Positions 26,454 through 35,430 of a stretch of DNA of 64,000 nucleotides are shown here, in pieces; position 1 is the first letter of the stretch; each line of letters begins with the position of its first letter. Source of the DNA: Nitrospirota bacterium (lineage in GTDB: Bacteria; Nitrospirota; Nitrospiria; Nitrospirales; Nitrospiraceae). The DNA lies in assembly GCA_040757595.1 (NCBI GenBank), contig JBFLWP010000002.1, positions 1 through 64,000 on the forward strand, written 5' to 3'. The notes under the pieces were generated by a model. It had not been told where the DNA came from. It did no database searches and saw nothing but the letters and a program-made list of their open reading frames with translations. Both the position numbers and the translations under genes were made by a program.

Positions 26454-27091
26454 GCGCCCAGGATTTCGCCCTCATCCTCAAGTCGAACGGGCCGGACGCG
26501 GGGCCCCAGTACGAGATCAAGGCCCTTGCGGCGCTGTCGGCGGGTGCCGAGGCGCCGGCGGAGCCGGACCGATTCCGGGAGGCCTACGAGCGCGGAGTCG
26601 CGGAGGGGCTCAAGCAGGGCCAGGCGGAGACGGCGGCTCTCCTGGAGCGGCAGGGCCAGCTCCTGACCGCCCTCATCCAGGAGTTGCAGGTCATGCGCGA
26701 CTCGCTGCTCCGGGACGCCGAGGAGCCGGTCGCGGGGCTGGCCCTCGAGATTGCGCGCAAGGTGATCCACGAGCAGGCGCCCGCGCTGCGGGACGCCATC
26801 GTGGCGCAGGCCAAAGACGCGATCGCCAAGGTGCGCGAGGGGGGGCCGGTGAAGGTCCTCGTGCATCCGCACGACGCGCCGGTGCTGGAGGAAGCCCGCG
26901 AGGCGGTGGCGACCGCATTCGAAGGCAGCGTGACGCTGCAGGTGGAGCCGGACCCGAGGATCTCCCGGGGGGGCTGCCTCGTGGAGACCCCGGTCCGTCT
27001 GGTGGACGCCCGGATCGAAGCCCAGTTGGCGCGCATTGCGGAGGCGCTCAAGCAGAAGGGCAGGAAGCCGGAGGGAGCCGATGTACGGTGA
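26450..27091 (+). CDS. fliH: Flagellar export ATPase regulator FliH
   Basis: A 213-residue stator-like partner of FliI. It begins with GTG overlapping the fliG stop (GTGA). Residues about 45-95 are a helical, Gln/Glu-rich coiled coil (YERGVAEGLKQGQAETAALL), followed by the FliH domain (LALEIARKVIHEQAP, then VLVHPHDAPVLEEA and RISRGGCLVETPVRLVDARI). The last 11 bases overlap fliI. Confidence 0.92.
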   Translation: MSAQDFALILKSNGPDAGPQYEIKALAALSAGAEAPAEPDRFREAYERGVAEGLKQGQAETAALLERQGQLLTALIQELQVMRDSLLRDAEEPVAGLALEIARKVIHEQAPALRDAIVAQAKDAIAKVREGGPVKVLVHPHDAPVLEEAREAVATAFEGSVTLQVEPDPRISRGGCLVETPVRLVDARIEAQLARIAEALKQKGRKPEGADVR

Positions 27092-28394
27092 CGTGCTGGA
27101 CCGGATCGCGACGGTGGATCCGATCGCGGTGCGCGGCCGGATCGCCCAGGCCGTGGGGCTGGTCATCGAAGGGTACGGGCCGGTGAGCTCGATCGGGGAG
27201 CTGTGCGAGATCGTGCCGGAAGACGGCGGGGACCGGGTCCTGGCCGAGGCGGTCGGGTTCCGCGACCAGCGGGTGCTCCTGATGCCGCTCGGCGAGATGC
27301 GGGGAATCGGGCCGTCCAGCCAGTTGATCATGCAAGGACGGTCCGCATCCGTCCCGGTGGGACCCGGGCTCCTGGGGCGGGTCCTGGACGGACTGGGCGC
27401 GCCGCTGGACGGCAAGGGGGCGGTCGGGGCGGTGGACGACTATCCGCTCTATGCGACGCCGCTCAACCCGCTGCACCGCCGTCGCGTGAGCCAGCCGATT
27501 GATCTGGGCCTCCGGGCGATCAACGGGTTTCTCACCTGCGGGCGGGGGCAGAAGGTCGGGATTTTCGCCGGCTCCGGGGTGGGCAAGAGCGTGCTGCTCG
27601 GGATGCTGAGCCGGAACACGACCGCCGACGTGAACGTGATCGCCCTGATCGGAGAACGGGGACGCGAGGTCAACGAGTTTCTGGAGCGGGACCTCAAGGC
27701 CGACGGGCTCAAGCGGTCGGTCGTGGTCGTGGCCACGTCCGACCAGCCGCCGTTGGTGCGGATCCGGGGGGCCTTTCTGGCGACGGCCATCGCGGAATAC
27801 TTCCGGGACGCCGGACGCCAGGTCCTGCTCATGATGGACTCCCTCACGCGCGTGGCCCACGCCCAGCGGGAGGTGGGGCTCGCGATCGGCGAGCCGCCGA
27901 CGAGCAAGGGCTACACCCCGTCGGTGTTCACGATGCTGCCCCGGCTGCTGGAGCGGGCCGGCACCTGCGGCGGAGCCGGCACGATCACGGGCCTGTACAC
28001 GGTGCTCGTGGAAGGCGACGACCTGGCCGATCCCGTCGCGGACGCCGCCCGATCCGTGCTGGACGGGCACATCGTCCTCTCCCGGGAGCTGGCGGCGCAG
28101 AACCACTTCCCGGCGATCGACGTCCTCCAGAGCGTGAGCCGCGTCATGCGCGAGGTGGTCGTCCCGCAGCACTACGCCGCGGCCAGGGCGGCGTTGGAGG
28201 CCCTGGCGCTGTACCGGCGGTCCGAGGATCTGATCAACCTCGGCGCGTACAAGCCCGGCGCGAACCAGCGGCTCGACCGGGCCGTGGGCGCCATGCCCGC
28301 CATTGCGGCCTACCTCCGGCAGGATGTCGAGGAAAAGGCCGGGTTGGGCGACTCGGTGACCGCGCTGCTCAAGCTGGCGGAGAGCTTCAAATGA
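27081..28394 (+). CDS. fliI: Flagellum-specific export ATPase FliI
   Basis: A 437-residue ATPase related to the F1 beta subunit that helps load export substrates. Walker A AGSGVGKS lies at residues 163-170; Walker B is QVLLMMDSLTRVAHAQRE; the family motif GEPPTSKGYTPSVFTMLPRL follows. The start overlaps the fliH end, and the stop overlaps fliJ (ATGA). Confidence 0.97.
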   Translation: MYGDVLDRIATVDPIAVRGRIAQAVGLVIEGYGPVSSIGELCEIVPEDGGDRVLAEAVGFRDQRVLLMPLGEMRGIGPSSQLIMQGRSASVPVGPGLLGRVLDGLGAPLDGKGAVGAVDDYPLYATPLNPLHRRRVSQPIDLGLRAINGFLTCGRGQKVGIFAGSGVGKSVLLGMLSRNTTADVNVIALIGERGREVNEFLERDLKADGLKRSVVVVATSDQPPLVRIRGAFLATAIAEYFRDAGRQVLLMMDSLTRVAHAQREVGLAIGEPPTSKGYTPSVFTMLPRLLERAGTCGGAGTITGLYTVLVEGDDLADPVADAARSVLDGHIVLSRELAAQNHFPAIDVLQSVSRVMREVVVPQHYAAARAALEALALYRRSEDLINLGAYKPGANQRLDRAVGAMPAIAAYLRQDVEEKAGLGDSVTALLKLAESFK

Positions 28395-28825
28395 ACGTCG
28401 CGGCCTTGCGAAACTACCGGGCCCAGGTGGCGGATGTGCTGAAGGCCGAACTGGCGGAGCTGGAGTCCAAGCTGCGGGCCGCCGTAGACGGGCTGCGGCT
28501 GTTGGACGCCAGGGCCGAGAGCGACGCCCGGCGCTACCTCGCCGACGCCAAGACCGGCCTGACGACCGAGGAGGTCGCGGATCGGTACGCCACGATGGAC
28601 GCGCTGGCGGACGCGATCCGCAGGACCCAGGCGCTCGTGGCCGAGGCCCGCGCGCAACGTGATCGGAAGCTGGCGGAAGTGCTGGAAGCCTCCCGCGAGA
28701 AGCGGAAGCTGGAGCTGATCGAGCAGCGCCAGGCCAAGCGGGCGCGCCTGACTGAAGAGCGGCGGGGTCAGCAGACGCTGGATGAAGCGGCCGGACGCCG
28801 GTTCCATCGGGACCGGGAAAGGTAG
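28391..28825 (+). CDS. fliJ: Flagellar export chaperone/escort FliJ
   Basis: A 144-residue, highly charged, almost entirely helical coiled-coil protein in the FliJ position directly after FliI, overlapping it by four bases. FliJ inserts into the FliI ring and links it to FlhA. Sequence conservation in this family is low, so the call rests on size, coiled-coil character (ELAELESKLRAAVDGLRLLD, KLAEVLEASREKRKLELIEQ) and position. Confidence 0.88.
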   Translation: MNVAALRNYRAQVADVLKAELAELESKLRAAVDGLRLLDARAESDARRYLADAKTGLTTEEVADRYATMDALADAIRRTQALVAEARAQRDRKLAEVLEASREKRKLELIEQRQAKRARLTEERRGQQTLDEAAGRRFHRDRER

Positions 28826-28827
28826 CC

Positions 28828-29421
28828 GTGGCGAACGAGAACCGGACACGCCGCCTTTGGGACGGTCTTCTGTGGGGCCTGCTCCTGCTGGTGATGGGAA
28901 GCCTGGGACCGACGGCGAGCCCGGTCTGGTCCGAGAGCCAGCCCGCCCGGTCCGATGAGCCGCCCAAGGTGCTTCAGGCCCAGGCGGGACAGGGCCCGGT
29001 CGTTCAAGGGCCAGCCGTGGAGACCCCGCGGGAAGTCCTGGCGATGCTCGACCAGCGCAAGCGGGTGCTCGAGAAAAAGGAGGAGGCCTTGCGGGCCCAG
29101 GAGGCCCGCCTGGCGACATTGAAGAGTGAGATCGAGCAGATTCTCACCAGGCACGAGCAGGCGGTCAAAGCTGCGGAAAAGGCGCGCCGGTCCACGGACC
29201 AGACCGAGTCCGAGGCGCGGAAGGCCGGCCTCGCTCAGTTGGCCAAGATGTACGAGACCATGTCGCCGGAAGAGGCCGCGGCCAGGATCGAGAAGATGCC
29301 GGACCAGACGGCTCTGCAACTGCTCCGCGCCCTCAAGGGGAAGACCGCCGGATCGATTCTCGCTCAGGTGAAGCCGGCCAAGGCCGCCAAGCTGACCCAA
29401 CAGTTGATCGCGAAACCATAG
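28828..29421 (+). CDS. MotE/MgtE-N-like flagellar-associated protein
   Basis: A 197-residue protein with an N-terminal hydrophobic segment (LWGLLLLVMGSLGPTASPV), a coiled coil (residues about 70-120) and a C-terminal MgtE-N-like helical domain (LAKMYETMSPEEAAARIEKM, TALQLLRALKGKTAGSILAQ). Proteins of this layout next to fliJ act as MotE-type chaperones of the stator protein MotB in epsilonproteobacteria; that role here is inference. It starts with GTG three bases after fliJ. Confidence 0.75.
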   Translation: MANENRTRRLWDGLLWGLLLLVMGSLGPTASPVWSESQPARSDEPPKVLQAQAGQGPVVQGPAVETPREVLAMLDQRKRVLEKKEEALRAQEARLATLKSEIEQILTRHEQAVKAAEKARRSTDQTESEARKAGLAQLAKMYETMSPEEAAARIEKMPDQTALQLLRALKGKTAGSILAQVKPAKAAKLTQQLIAKP

Positions 29422-29528
29422 CCGTTTCTTGCCGGGTGGCCCCTGCAGACTTTGCCTAGCCTGATCCGGGCAAGACGACCCTCCTCTCGAACGTCCTGAT
29501 TTTTCCAACGCTTGGCCCCACCGCCGCC

Positions 29529-29544
29529 TGGCACACCGTTTGAA
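29529..29544 (+). promoter_or_regulatory. Weak sigma-54-like site before fliK
   Basis: TGGCAC (29529-29534) is perfect, but the -12 box is TTGAA instead of TTGCA, with the correct 10-base separation. It lies 46 bases before the fliK ATG. Confidence 0.4.
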
Positions 29545-29590
29545 CCGGAGCCGGGGCCACGATCCCCGCAATTCAACTTAACGAGGGAGC

Positions 29591-31072
29591 ATGACCGTGG
29601 AAACCAGCCTTCTGATTCCCGTTTCCGATAGCGGCCTCGGCGGAGAGACCCGGAGCCAGGGCAACGGAGATCCGGCCTCCGACACGACGACCGGAGCCTC
29701 GTTCGGTCAGGTTCTCACGAAGATGAACGCGGCGAGCAACGCCGATGGTGAGGAAGCCGACCCCCTGTCCCAATCCCTTCAGCAGGATGAGGATCAGCAG
29801 GAACTGGCTCTTGTGCTCGTCCAGGCAGCCCTGGCCGCACAGGTCCTCGCGGTTCCTCTGACCGCCGGCGACTCTCCCCGGCCGACGACGGGGGAGGGGG
29901 ACCTCGTGCCAGCCGATGGAGCGCCGCACCCTCCCGCCGGCCAAGACGCCGTCGTTGCTCCTTCTCTCCTCGGTTCCCAGGCGGAACCGGCGGCGACCGG
30001 GTTGGCTCTCCCTCCGTCGGCTCCCGACGCCCCGGCCGGGTCGGACAAGGGCATCCCGCCTGAAGGCGGCATCCCGCCGGGTGATGGACAGGCGGTGGCC
30101 CGGCCGCGCGGGCAGGGTGCGAGGGGGACCGAACAAGTCGCGATCCAGGCCGACGTCCGGCTGGCTGCTGCGGGCAAACAAGGCCAGGCAGGAGGAGAGC
30201 AAGCCGGGGCGGCGAGTCCCGATGCGGAACGGGATCAGGCCTGGTTGAACGGGCCGTCCCGCGCCGACGGGTCCGTCCCTCCCCCGGTCCAGCAGGGAGG
30301 AGAATCTGCGACACCGAAGCCCGGGAAGGACGCAGCCCGCCCCTCGGACGCGATCGCCCAGGCCGTTGCCGCCCGTTCCACAACGGATGCCGACTCGGAT
30401 CGTGGAGGGACGAGCCTGACGGCTCAGGACGACGGAGGACAGGGCACGGGCCGGCAGGCCGGCGAGCAGAGGCTGTCCGAACAGGTTCATCAGGCGTCCG
30501 CAGGCGGCCTGCGCGAGGGGAAGGACTCGGGCAAGGAGGGGCGCGGGCAGGAAGCGGCCCAGTCGTTCGCCGGAATTGAGCGACAGATCGCGGGCCTCGG
30601 ACCGAACTCCAACCAGGAGGCGAAATCCACTCCCCCGGTGCCGCCCGCCCATCCCGTTGTTCCGCCTGCCGATGAGCCGGCCTCGCCGCCTGCGTCCCGG
30701 TCGGTCAGCCTGGAGGTGCAACCGCCGGAATTGGGCCGGGTCCAGCTTCGCGTGACGGTTGCCGAGCAAACGGTCCACGCCCACGTGACGACCGAGCAGG
30801 TGGAGGTCAAGAACTTCCTCGTGGCCAACCAGGCCAGGCTGGAGACGGGGCTGCAGGCCCACGGCATGGACGTCGGTTCGTTCCAGGTGGATGTGGATGC
30901 GCACGGCAGACAGCTCGACACCGGCTGGGGAACCGGGTCCGGCCGGGAAGGACAGGCGCTTCCCAGGGGAGAGCAGGGGGCCGGGAGCGGCTCGGACTCG
31001 GCGCAGGACCAGCGGACCGACGCCTCCGCCGCCGAGACACGGGAACCCGGGCTGCTGAGTCTCTTCGCATGA
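29591..31072 (+). CDS. fliK: Flagellar hook-length control protein FliK
   Basis: A 493-residue exported ruler. The first ~370 residues are low-complexity (Pro, Gly, Ala, Gln, Asp), as usual for FliK. The C-terminal domain (about 370-455) has the family strand and helix pattern VSLEVQPPELGRVQLRVTVA followed by NFLVANQARLETGLQAHGM, which contacts FlhB to switch export specificity. Position before flgD and flgE is canonical. The spacing from the previous gene (169 bases) contains the weak -24/-12 site. Confidence 0.88.
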   Translation: MTVETSLLIPVSDSGLGGETRSQGNGDPASDTTTGASFGQVLTKMNAASNADGEEADPLSQSLQQDEDQQELALVLVQAALAAQVLAVPLTAGDSPRPTTGEGDLVPADGAPHPPAGQDAVVAPSLLGSQAEPAATGLALPPSAPDAPAGSDKGIPPEGGIPPGDGQAVARPRGQGARGTEQVAIQADVRLAAAGKQGQAGGEQAGAASPDAERDQAWLNGPSRADGSVPPPVQQGGESATPKPGKDAARPSDAIAQAVAARSTTDADSDRGGTSLTAQDDGGQGTGRQAGEQRLSEQVHQASAGGLREGKDSGKEGRGQEAAQSFAGIERQIAGLGPNSNQEAKSTPPVPPAHPVVPPADEPASPPASRSVSLEVQPPELGRVQLRVTVAEQTVHAHVTTEQVEVKNFLVANQARLETGLQAHGMDVGSFQVDVDAHGRQLDTGWGTGSGREGQALPRGEQGAGSGSDSAQDQRTDASAAETREPGLLSLFA

Positions 31073-31100
31073 TGGAGCGGAGCTGACACGAGGGATCGGT

Positions 31101-31769
31101 ATGGCCGACACAACGAGCATCCAGTCAGCCATCTCTTCGGCGGTCAACACGACCGCTTCTTCGTCAACGTCGGCCTCGAAGCAGCTCGGACAGGAGGACT
31201 TCCTGAACCTGCTCGTGGCCCAACTCAAGAACCAGAACCCCCTGAAGCCGCTCGAAAACGAAGCGTTCATCGCCCAACTCGCCCAGTTCAGCCAGCTCGA
31301 GCAGAGCAGCAAGCTCGTCAAGCTGATGGAGCAGAGCAACAGCGCCCAAGAGGCGGCCATGGAATTCAACCGGGTGGCCTTGATCGGGCGTCAAGTCAAG
31401 GTCAACGGAGCCACGATCCCTCTGGGTACGGGACCGGCCTCGGTCAACTATCAGTTGGCCGGCGACGCCGCTTCGGTGAAGGTCAGCATCCTGGACGCCA
31501 ACGGCCTGGTCGTCAGGACGCTAGAGCTGGGCGCGCAGGGCGCCGGCAATCAGCAAATCACCTGGGACGGGAAGAATCAGAGCGGACAGGCCATGCCTTC
31601 CGGCACCTACAGCTTCGCCGTCTCGGCGACCGACAGCCACGGCGCTCAGGTGGGGGCCAGCCCCTTCTCCCTGGTCACCGTGACGGGCGTGCGGATGGAC
31701 CAGGGTCGTCCCTTGCTCCTGGCGGGGAGCCAGACGGTGGATCCGGCTGACATTCAGGAGATCTATTGA
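31101..31769 (+). CDS. flgD: Flagellar hook cap protein FlgD
   Basis: A 222-residue hook-assembly scaffold. The N-terminal export/binding region QEDFLNLLVAQLKNQNPLKP is the family hallmark, followed by FIAQLAQFSQLEQ and the C-terminal Ig/FnIII-like fold (ILDANGLVVRTLELGAQGAG, ITWDGKNQSGQAMPSGTYSF). Its TGA overlaps the ATG of the first hook gene. Confidence 0.95.
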   Translation: MADTTSIQSAISSAVNTTASSSTSASKQLGQEDFLNLLVAQLKNQNPLKPLENEAFIAQLAQFSQLEQSSKLVKLMEQSNSAQEAAMEFNRVALIGRQVKVNGATIPLGTGPASVNYQLAGDAASVKVSILDANGLVVRTLELGAQGAGNQQITWDGKNQSGQAMPSGTYSFAVSATDSHGAQVGASPFSLVTVTGVRMDQGRPLLLAGSQTVDPADIQEIY

Positions 31770-33028
31770 TGGGCGGGTTCTCCTCCATCTACACGGGGTT
31801 GAGCGGCGTGAGCGCGAACACCGAGTCGCTCTCGGTGATCGGCAACAACATCGCGAACCAGGGCACGGTCGGCTTCAAGTCCAGCCGCACGAGGTTCGCC
31901 GACCTGGTCCGTTCCTTCCGCGGGGCCGGCATCGGCGCCGGCGCCGCCCAGGCCGGCTCCGGCGTCGCGATCGAAAGCGTCCAGACCGACTTCGGCCAGG
32001 GCCCCGTCGTGCGCTCGTCCAGCGCCATGGACTGGGCGATCGACGGCAACGGCTTCTTCGTCGTGAAGAACTCATCGGGGAACACCTTCTATACCAGGGC
32101 CGGCCAGTTCCGGCTGAACGTGGACAAGCAACGGACGCGCATCGTGAACCCGACCGGCGAAGCGCTGCAGGGCTTCCTCGCCGACGAGAGCGGACAAATC
32201 GGGAGCGCGGTCGAGGAAATTTCGCTGAGCAACGAGATGGAAGGGAAGGCGACGGCCGCCGTCTCGTTCCTGGCCAACCTGGATTCCTCGAAGGACGCGA
32301 TCGGCCTCCCGTTCGACGCGGACGACGCCTCGACCTATCACTTCTCGGTCAGCGAAGGGATCTTCAGCGAAGGCGACGACACCGCCCACACGCTGACGGT
32401 CTATTTCACCAAGACCGACGTCAACACCTGGGACTTGCACGCGCGGGTGGACGACGGCGCGGCCGTCGCCGGAGCCGCGCCGCTCGTCTTCAACGAGAAC
32501 GGGGCGCTGGACTCAGGCGGAACGCAGGACTTCACGTTGACCGTACCGGGCTCCCCCGATTCCACCCAGTCCCTGACGATCGACTTCACGGGGACCACCC
32601 AGTACGGCCTCCCGTTCGCGTCCCTCTCCCAGTCCCAGGACGGGTATGCGTCCGGTACGTTGGAGACGATCTCGCTGGGGGGCGACGGGATGCTCACCGG
32701 GCGGTTCACGAACCAGCGGGAAAAGACGATCGGGCAGGTCGGGCTGGCCGCTTTCGAAGATCCGACGGGCTTGACGCGGTTGAGCTACGAGCTGTTCGCG
32801 GAGACGGGAGAGTCGGGCGCCCCGACGGTCCTGAAGCCGGGCGATCCTTGGCAGGAGGGACAGCCGGCCGTCGGACAGATTCAGGCCTACTCGGTGGAAC
32901 AGTCCAACGTGGACCTGGGGGAGAGCTTCGTCGACCTGATCACGACGCAGTTCGGCATCCAGGCCAGCTCGCGGGCCATCCAATCGTCCGACGATCTCAT
33001 CCGCGTGACGCTGGACTTGAAACAGTAG
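31769..33028 (+). CDS. flgE: Flagellar hook protein FlgE, paralog 1
   Basis: A 419-residue hook-family protein with the N-terminal rod/hook signature (IYTGLSGVSANTESLSVIGN, NNIANQGTVGFKSSRTRFAD), the DGNGFFVV motif and the C-terminal YSVEQSNVDLGESFVDLITT. The middle domain (about residues 170-290) differs strongly from paralog 2. An 81-base stretch near the 5' end (31829-31909) matches the same place in paralog 2 at 78 of 81 positions. It directly follows flgD with start-stop overlap. Confidence 0.88.
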   Translation: MGGFSSIYTGLSGVSANTESLSVIGNNIANQGTVGFKSSRTRFADLVRSFRGAGIGAGAAQAGSGVAIESVQTDFGQGPVVRSSSAMDWAIDGNGFFVVKNSSGNTFYTRAGQFRLNVDKQRTRIVNPTGEALQGFLADESGQIGSAVEEISLSNEMEGKATAAVSFLANLDSSKDAIGLPFDADDASTYHFSVSEGIFSEGDDTAHTLTVYFTKTDVNTWDLHARVDDGAAVAGAAPLVFNENGALDSGGTQDFTLTVPGSPDSTQSLTIDFTGTTQYGLPFASLSQSQDGYASGTLETISLGGDGMLTGRFTNQREKTIGQVGLAAFEDPTGLTRLSYELFAETGESGAPTVLKPGDPWQEGQPAVGQIQAYSVEQSNVDLGESFVDLITTQFGIQASSRAIQSSDDLIRVTLDLKQ

Positions 33029-33086
33029 CTCCCATCCGTAACCGGCGGTGCGCGGTTCGCGGGGGACACAACGGAGGGAAAGAGAC

Positions 33087-34460
33087 ATGGGAATCCTGTC
33101 ATCCTTGTTCGCGGCAGTCAGCGGTCTGAACGCCACGGGAAACCAGCTCTCGGTGATCGGCAACAACATCGCCAACCAGGGCACGGTCGGCTTCAAGTCC
33201 AGCCGCACGACCTTCGCCGACCTGGTCAGCTCCTCGCTGGGCGGCGGCACCGGCACCTTGCAGACCGGGATCGGCGTCGCCCTCACCAGCATCCAGGCCA
33301 ACTTCACGCAGGGGTCGCTGGTCACCTCCGGCAACGCGCTGGACATGGCGGTGGACGGGAACGGGTTTTTCATCATGACGGATTCGCAGGGGGGCACCTT
33401 CTACAGTCGGGCCGGGCAATTCCGGCTCGACTCGCAGAATCGCGTCGTGAACCCGAACGGGCTGTTCCTGCAGGGGTACCAGGCCGACTCCGACGGCCAG
33501 ATCACCGGTACGATCGACACGATCGCGTTGCCGGCCACGACCGCGTCTCCGAACAAGACGACGTCGGTCACGGTCTCCGTGAACCTGCAGGCCGACGCGA
33601 CCACGAGCACCTTCTCGCTCAGCGATCCGACCGGCACGTCGAATTTCTCGACCTCGATCACCGCCTACGACTCGCTGGGCAAGAGCCACCTTCTGACCAC
33701 CTACTTCACGAGGACCGCCGCCAACACCTGGACCTACAACGTGGTCGGCAACTCCAGCGAAGTGACCTCCGGCACGACCTCCGGCACCTACCACACGAGT
33801 AACATCAACAGTACGTTGGGAATCGTGAAGCTCATGTCCGGCTCGTTGACCTTCACGACGGCCGGGGCGCTGGATACGGAGAGTGTGGTCACCTATTACG
33901 ATACGGGCACGGCGGCCGGGACAGCCGGAGCCACCGCCGGGGCCGGCCGGGTCAGTTTCACCGGCGCCACCGCGAACCAGGCCATCACGCTCGATTACGG
34001 AACCAGCATCACCACCGACAGCGGCACGACTGGCCTGGACGGGACGACTCAGTTTGGTGCCGCCTCGGCGCTCGTGAACCAGACCCAGGACGGGTACGGG
34101 GCCGGCAGTCTCCAGGCTTTCCTCGTGGACTCGGAGGGGACGATCAGCGGCCGCTTCTCCAACGGCCAGATCAGGACTCTGGCCCAGGTGGTCCTGGCCA
34201 AGTTCCCGGACCCGGTCGGGCTCGTCCGCTCGGGCAAGAACCTCTACGCCGAGTCGTCCGATTCGGGCCAGCCCTTGCGGGCTGCGCCGGACAGCGCCGG
34301 GCTGGGCAAGGTCGCCTCCAACTCGCTCGAGCTGTCCAACGTGGACCTGGGAGAGGAGTTCATCAACATGATCGCGGCCCAGCGCGGGTTCCAGGCGAAC
34401 TCCCGCATGATCACGACCTCGGACGAGATCCTGCAGGAATTGGTGAATTTGAAGCGGTAG
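33087..34460 (+). CDS. flgE: Flagellar hook protein FlgE, paralog 2
   Basis: A 457-residue hook protein: N-terminus SLFAAVSGLNATGNQLSVIG and NNIANQGTVGFKSSRTTFAD, internal DGNGFFIM, the FlgE-type middle (ITAYDSLGKSHLLTTYFTRT, ANTWTYNVVG), and the C-terminus LELSNVDLGEEFINMIAAQR. Slightly longer than typical E. coli FlgE (402). The canonical D-domain phrase TAYDSLGKSH makes this copy the more likely main hook subunit. AACGGAGGGAAAGAGAC precedes the ATG. Confidence 0.92.
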   Translation: MGILSSLFAAVSGLNATGNQLSVIGNNIANQGTVGFKSSRTTFADLVSSSLGGGTGTLQTGIGVALTSIQANFTQGSLVTSGNALDMAVDGNGFFIMTDSQGGTFYSRAGQFRLDSQNRVVNPNGLFLQGYQADSDGQITGTIDTIALPATTASPNKTTSVTVSVNLQADATTSTFSLSDPTGTSNFSTSITAYDSLGKSHLLTTYFTRTAANTWTYNVVGNSSEVTSGTTSGTYHTSNINSTLGIVKLMSGSLTFTTAGALDTESVVTYYDTGTAAGTAGATAGAGRVSFTGATANQAITLDYGTSITTDSGTTGLDGTTQFGAASALVNQTQDGYGAGSLQAFLVDSEGTISGRFSNGQIRTLAQVVLAKFPDPVGLVRSGKNLYAESSDSGQPLRAAPDSAGLGKVASNSLELSNVDLGEEFINMIAAQRGFQANSRMITTSDEILQELVNLKR

Positions 34461-34467
34461 CCTGAAT

Positions 34468-34558
34468 GGGCAAGAGGCGAGGGGCTAGAGGCCAGAGGCC
34501 CCTCGTCTCCCGTCCTTTGCCTTTCCCCCTCGCCCCTCGTCTCTCACCTCGTCGTGTC
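34468..34558 (+). repeat. Imperfect inverted repeat between flgE and fliL
   Basis: A purine-rich arm (CAAGAGGCGAGGGGCTAGAG and on) faces a pyrimidine-rich arm (CCTTTGCCTTTCCCCCTCGC and on to 34558). The core CGAGGGGC (34478-34485) pairs perfectly with GCCCCTCG (34532-34539). The remainder of the 303-base gap to fliL holds the sigma-54 site and no gene I can support. Confidence 0.5.
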
Positions 34559-34702
34559 AGGATGCTGACGTCGTCAAGGGACTGGCTCCGCTCGGCCCGT
34601 GCTGCTGCGATGCGTCGCGAAACGCGCCGCGTCCGCCCGCCGAAAGGCGGTGAGATTCCAACGATTTCAGAGGCAACACGCGAGGGGAAGCCGGGGCGGG
34701 GG

Positions 34703-34719
34703 TTGGCACATCCGTTGCA
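34703..34719 (+). promoter_or_regulatory. Sigma-54 promoter before fliL
   Basis: TTGGCACATCCGTTGCA: -24 TTGGCAC and -12 TTGCA with the exact 10-base GG-GC separation, essentially consensus. It lies 45 bases before the fliL ATG and would drive fliL-fliM-fliN-fliO-fliP-fliQ-fliR-flhB-flhA and perhaps flhF-flhG-fliA. Confidence 0.88.
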
Positions 34720-34763
34720 CAACGTTTGGCGCGATCGGCTACCCACCACAGGAGGGGAGAAAC

Positions 34764-35342
34764 ATGGCAGAAGCAGCCGCAGTCGACACCGCCGCCGCGG
34801 AAAAAGAGACGAAGAACCCGGCTCCTCCGGCCCCGCGCAGCCTTCCCGTCAAGCTGGTGCTCATGATCGGAGCCGCCGCACTGCTGCTCGGGCTGGGGGG
34901 CGCGATCGCGTTCATGAAATTCACGGGAGGCCACGCCGGCGAAGGGGCCCGTCCCGAACAAGCTGCACCGGCCGAATCGCCCGGCGCTGCGGCACCCGGG
35001 GAGCGGACGGCACAGGCGGGGCCCCCGGAGAAGGGCGCGCCCGGCACGATGTTCGACATGGATTCCTTCATCGTGAACCTGGCCGACGCCCCGGAAGTCC
35101 GCTACCTCAAACTCACCCTGAAGCTCGAGTTGGAGCAGCCGGATGTCGCGGCGGATCTTTCCGCCCGGATGCCCCAGGTGCGTGACGGCATCTTGATTCT
35201 GTTGTCGAGCAAGGACTCGTCCGGCCTGCGGACGACGCAGGGCAAGTTCCAGCTGCGGGATGAGATCACCCACCGCGTCAACTCGGCGCTCCCCAAAGCC
35301 GGCGTCCGGACCGCGTACTTCACCGAATTCGTCGTGCAGTAG
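34764..35342 (+). CDS. fliL: Flagellar basal body-associated protein FliL
   Basis: A 192-residue single-pass inner-membrane protein that supports stator units. Cytosolic N-terminus, one membrane helix (about residues 31-53, VKLVLMIGAAALLLGLGGAI), a Pro/Ala-rich linker, then the periplasmic FliL domain (MDSFIVNLADAPEVRYLKLT, LRDEITHRVNSALPKAGVRT, ending YFTEFVVQ). AGGAGGGG lies eight bases before the ATG. Confidence 0.92.
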   Translation: MAEAAAVDTAAAEKETKNPAPPAPRSLPVKLVLMIGAAALLLGLGGAIAFMKFTGGHAGEGARPEQAAPAESPGAAAPGERTAQAGPPEKGAPGTMFDMDSFIVNLADAPEVRYLKLTLKLELEQPDVAADLSARMPQVRDGILILLSSKDSSGLRTTQGKFQLRDEITHRVNSALPKAGVRTAYFTEFVVQ

Positions 35343-35364
35343 GAAAGGGAAGCGAATCAGCCTT

Positions 35365-35406
35365 CGGCGTTCAGCGATCGGCCTCCTGGCCGACTGCTAA
35401 ACGCCG
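35365..35406 (+). repeat. Strong hairpin before fliM
   Basis: Two 19-base arms, CGGCGTTCAGCGATCGGCC (35365-35383) and GGCCGACTGCTAAACGCCG (35388-35406), with a 4-base loop; 16 of 19 positions are complementary. The fliM ATG follows 24 bases later. No T-run follows, so it is not a classic terminator. Confidence 0.75.
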
Positions 35407-35430
35407 GCCGCTGAGGGCTTTGTCGAAACC

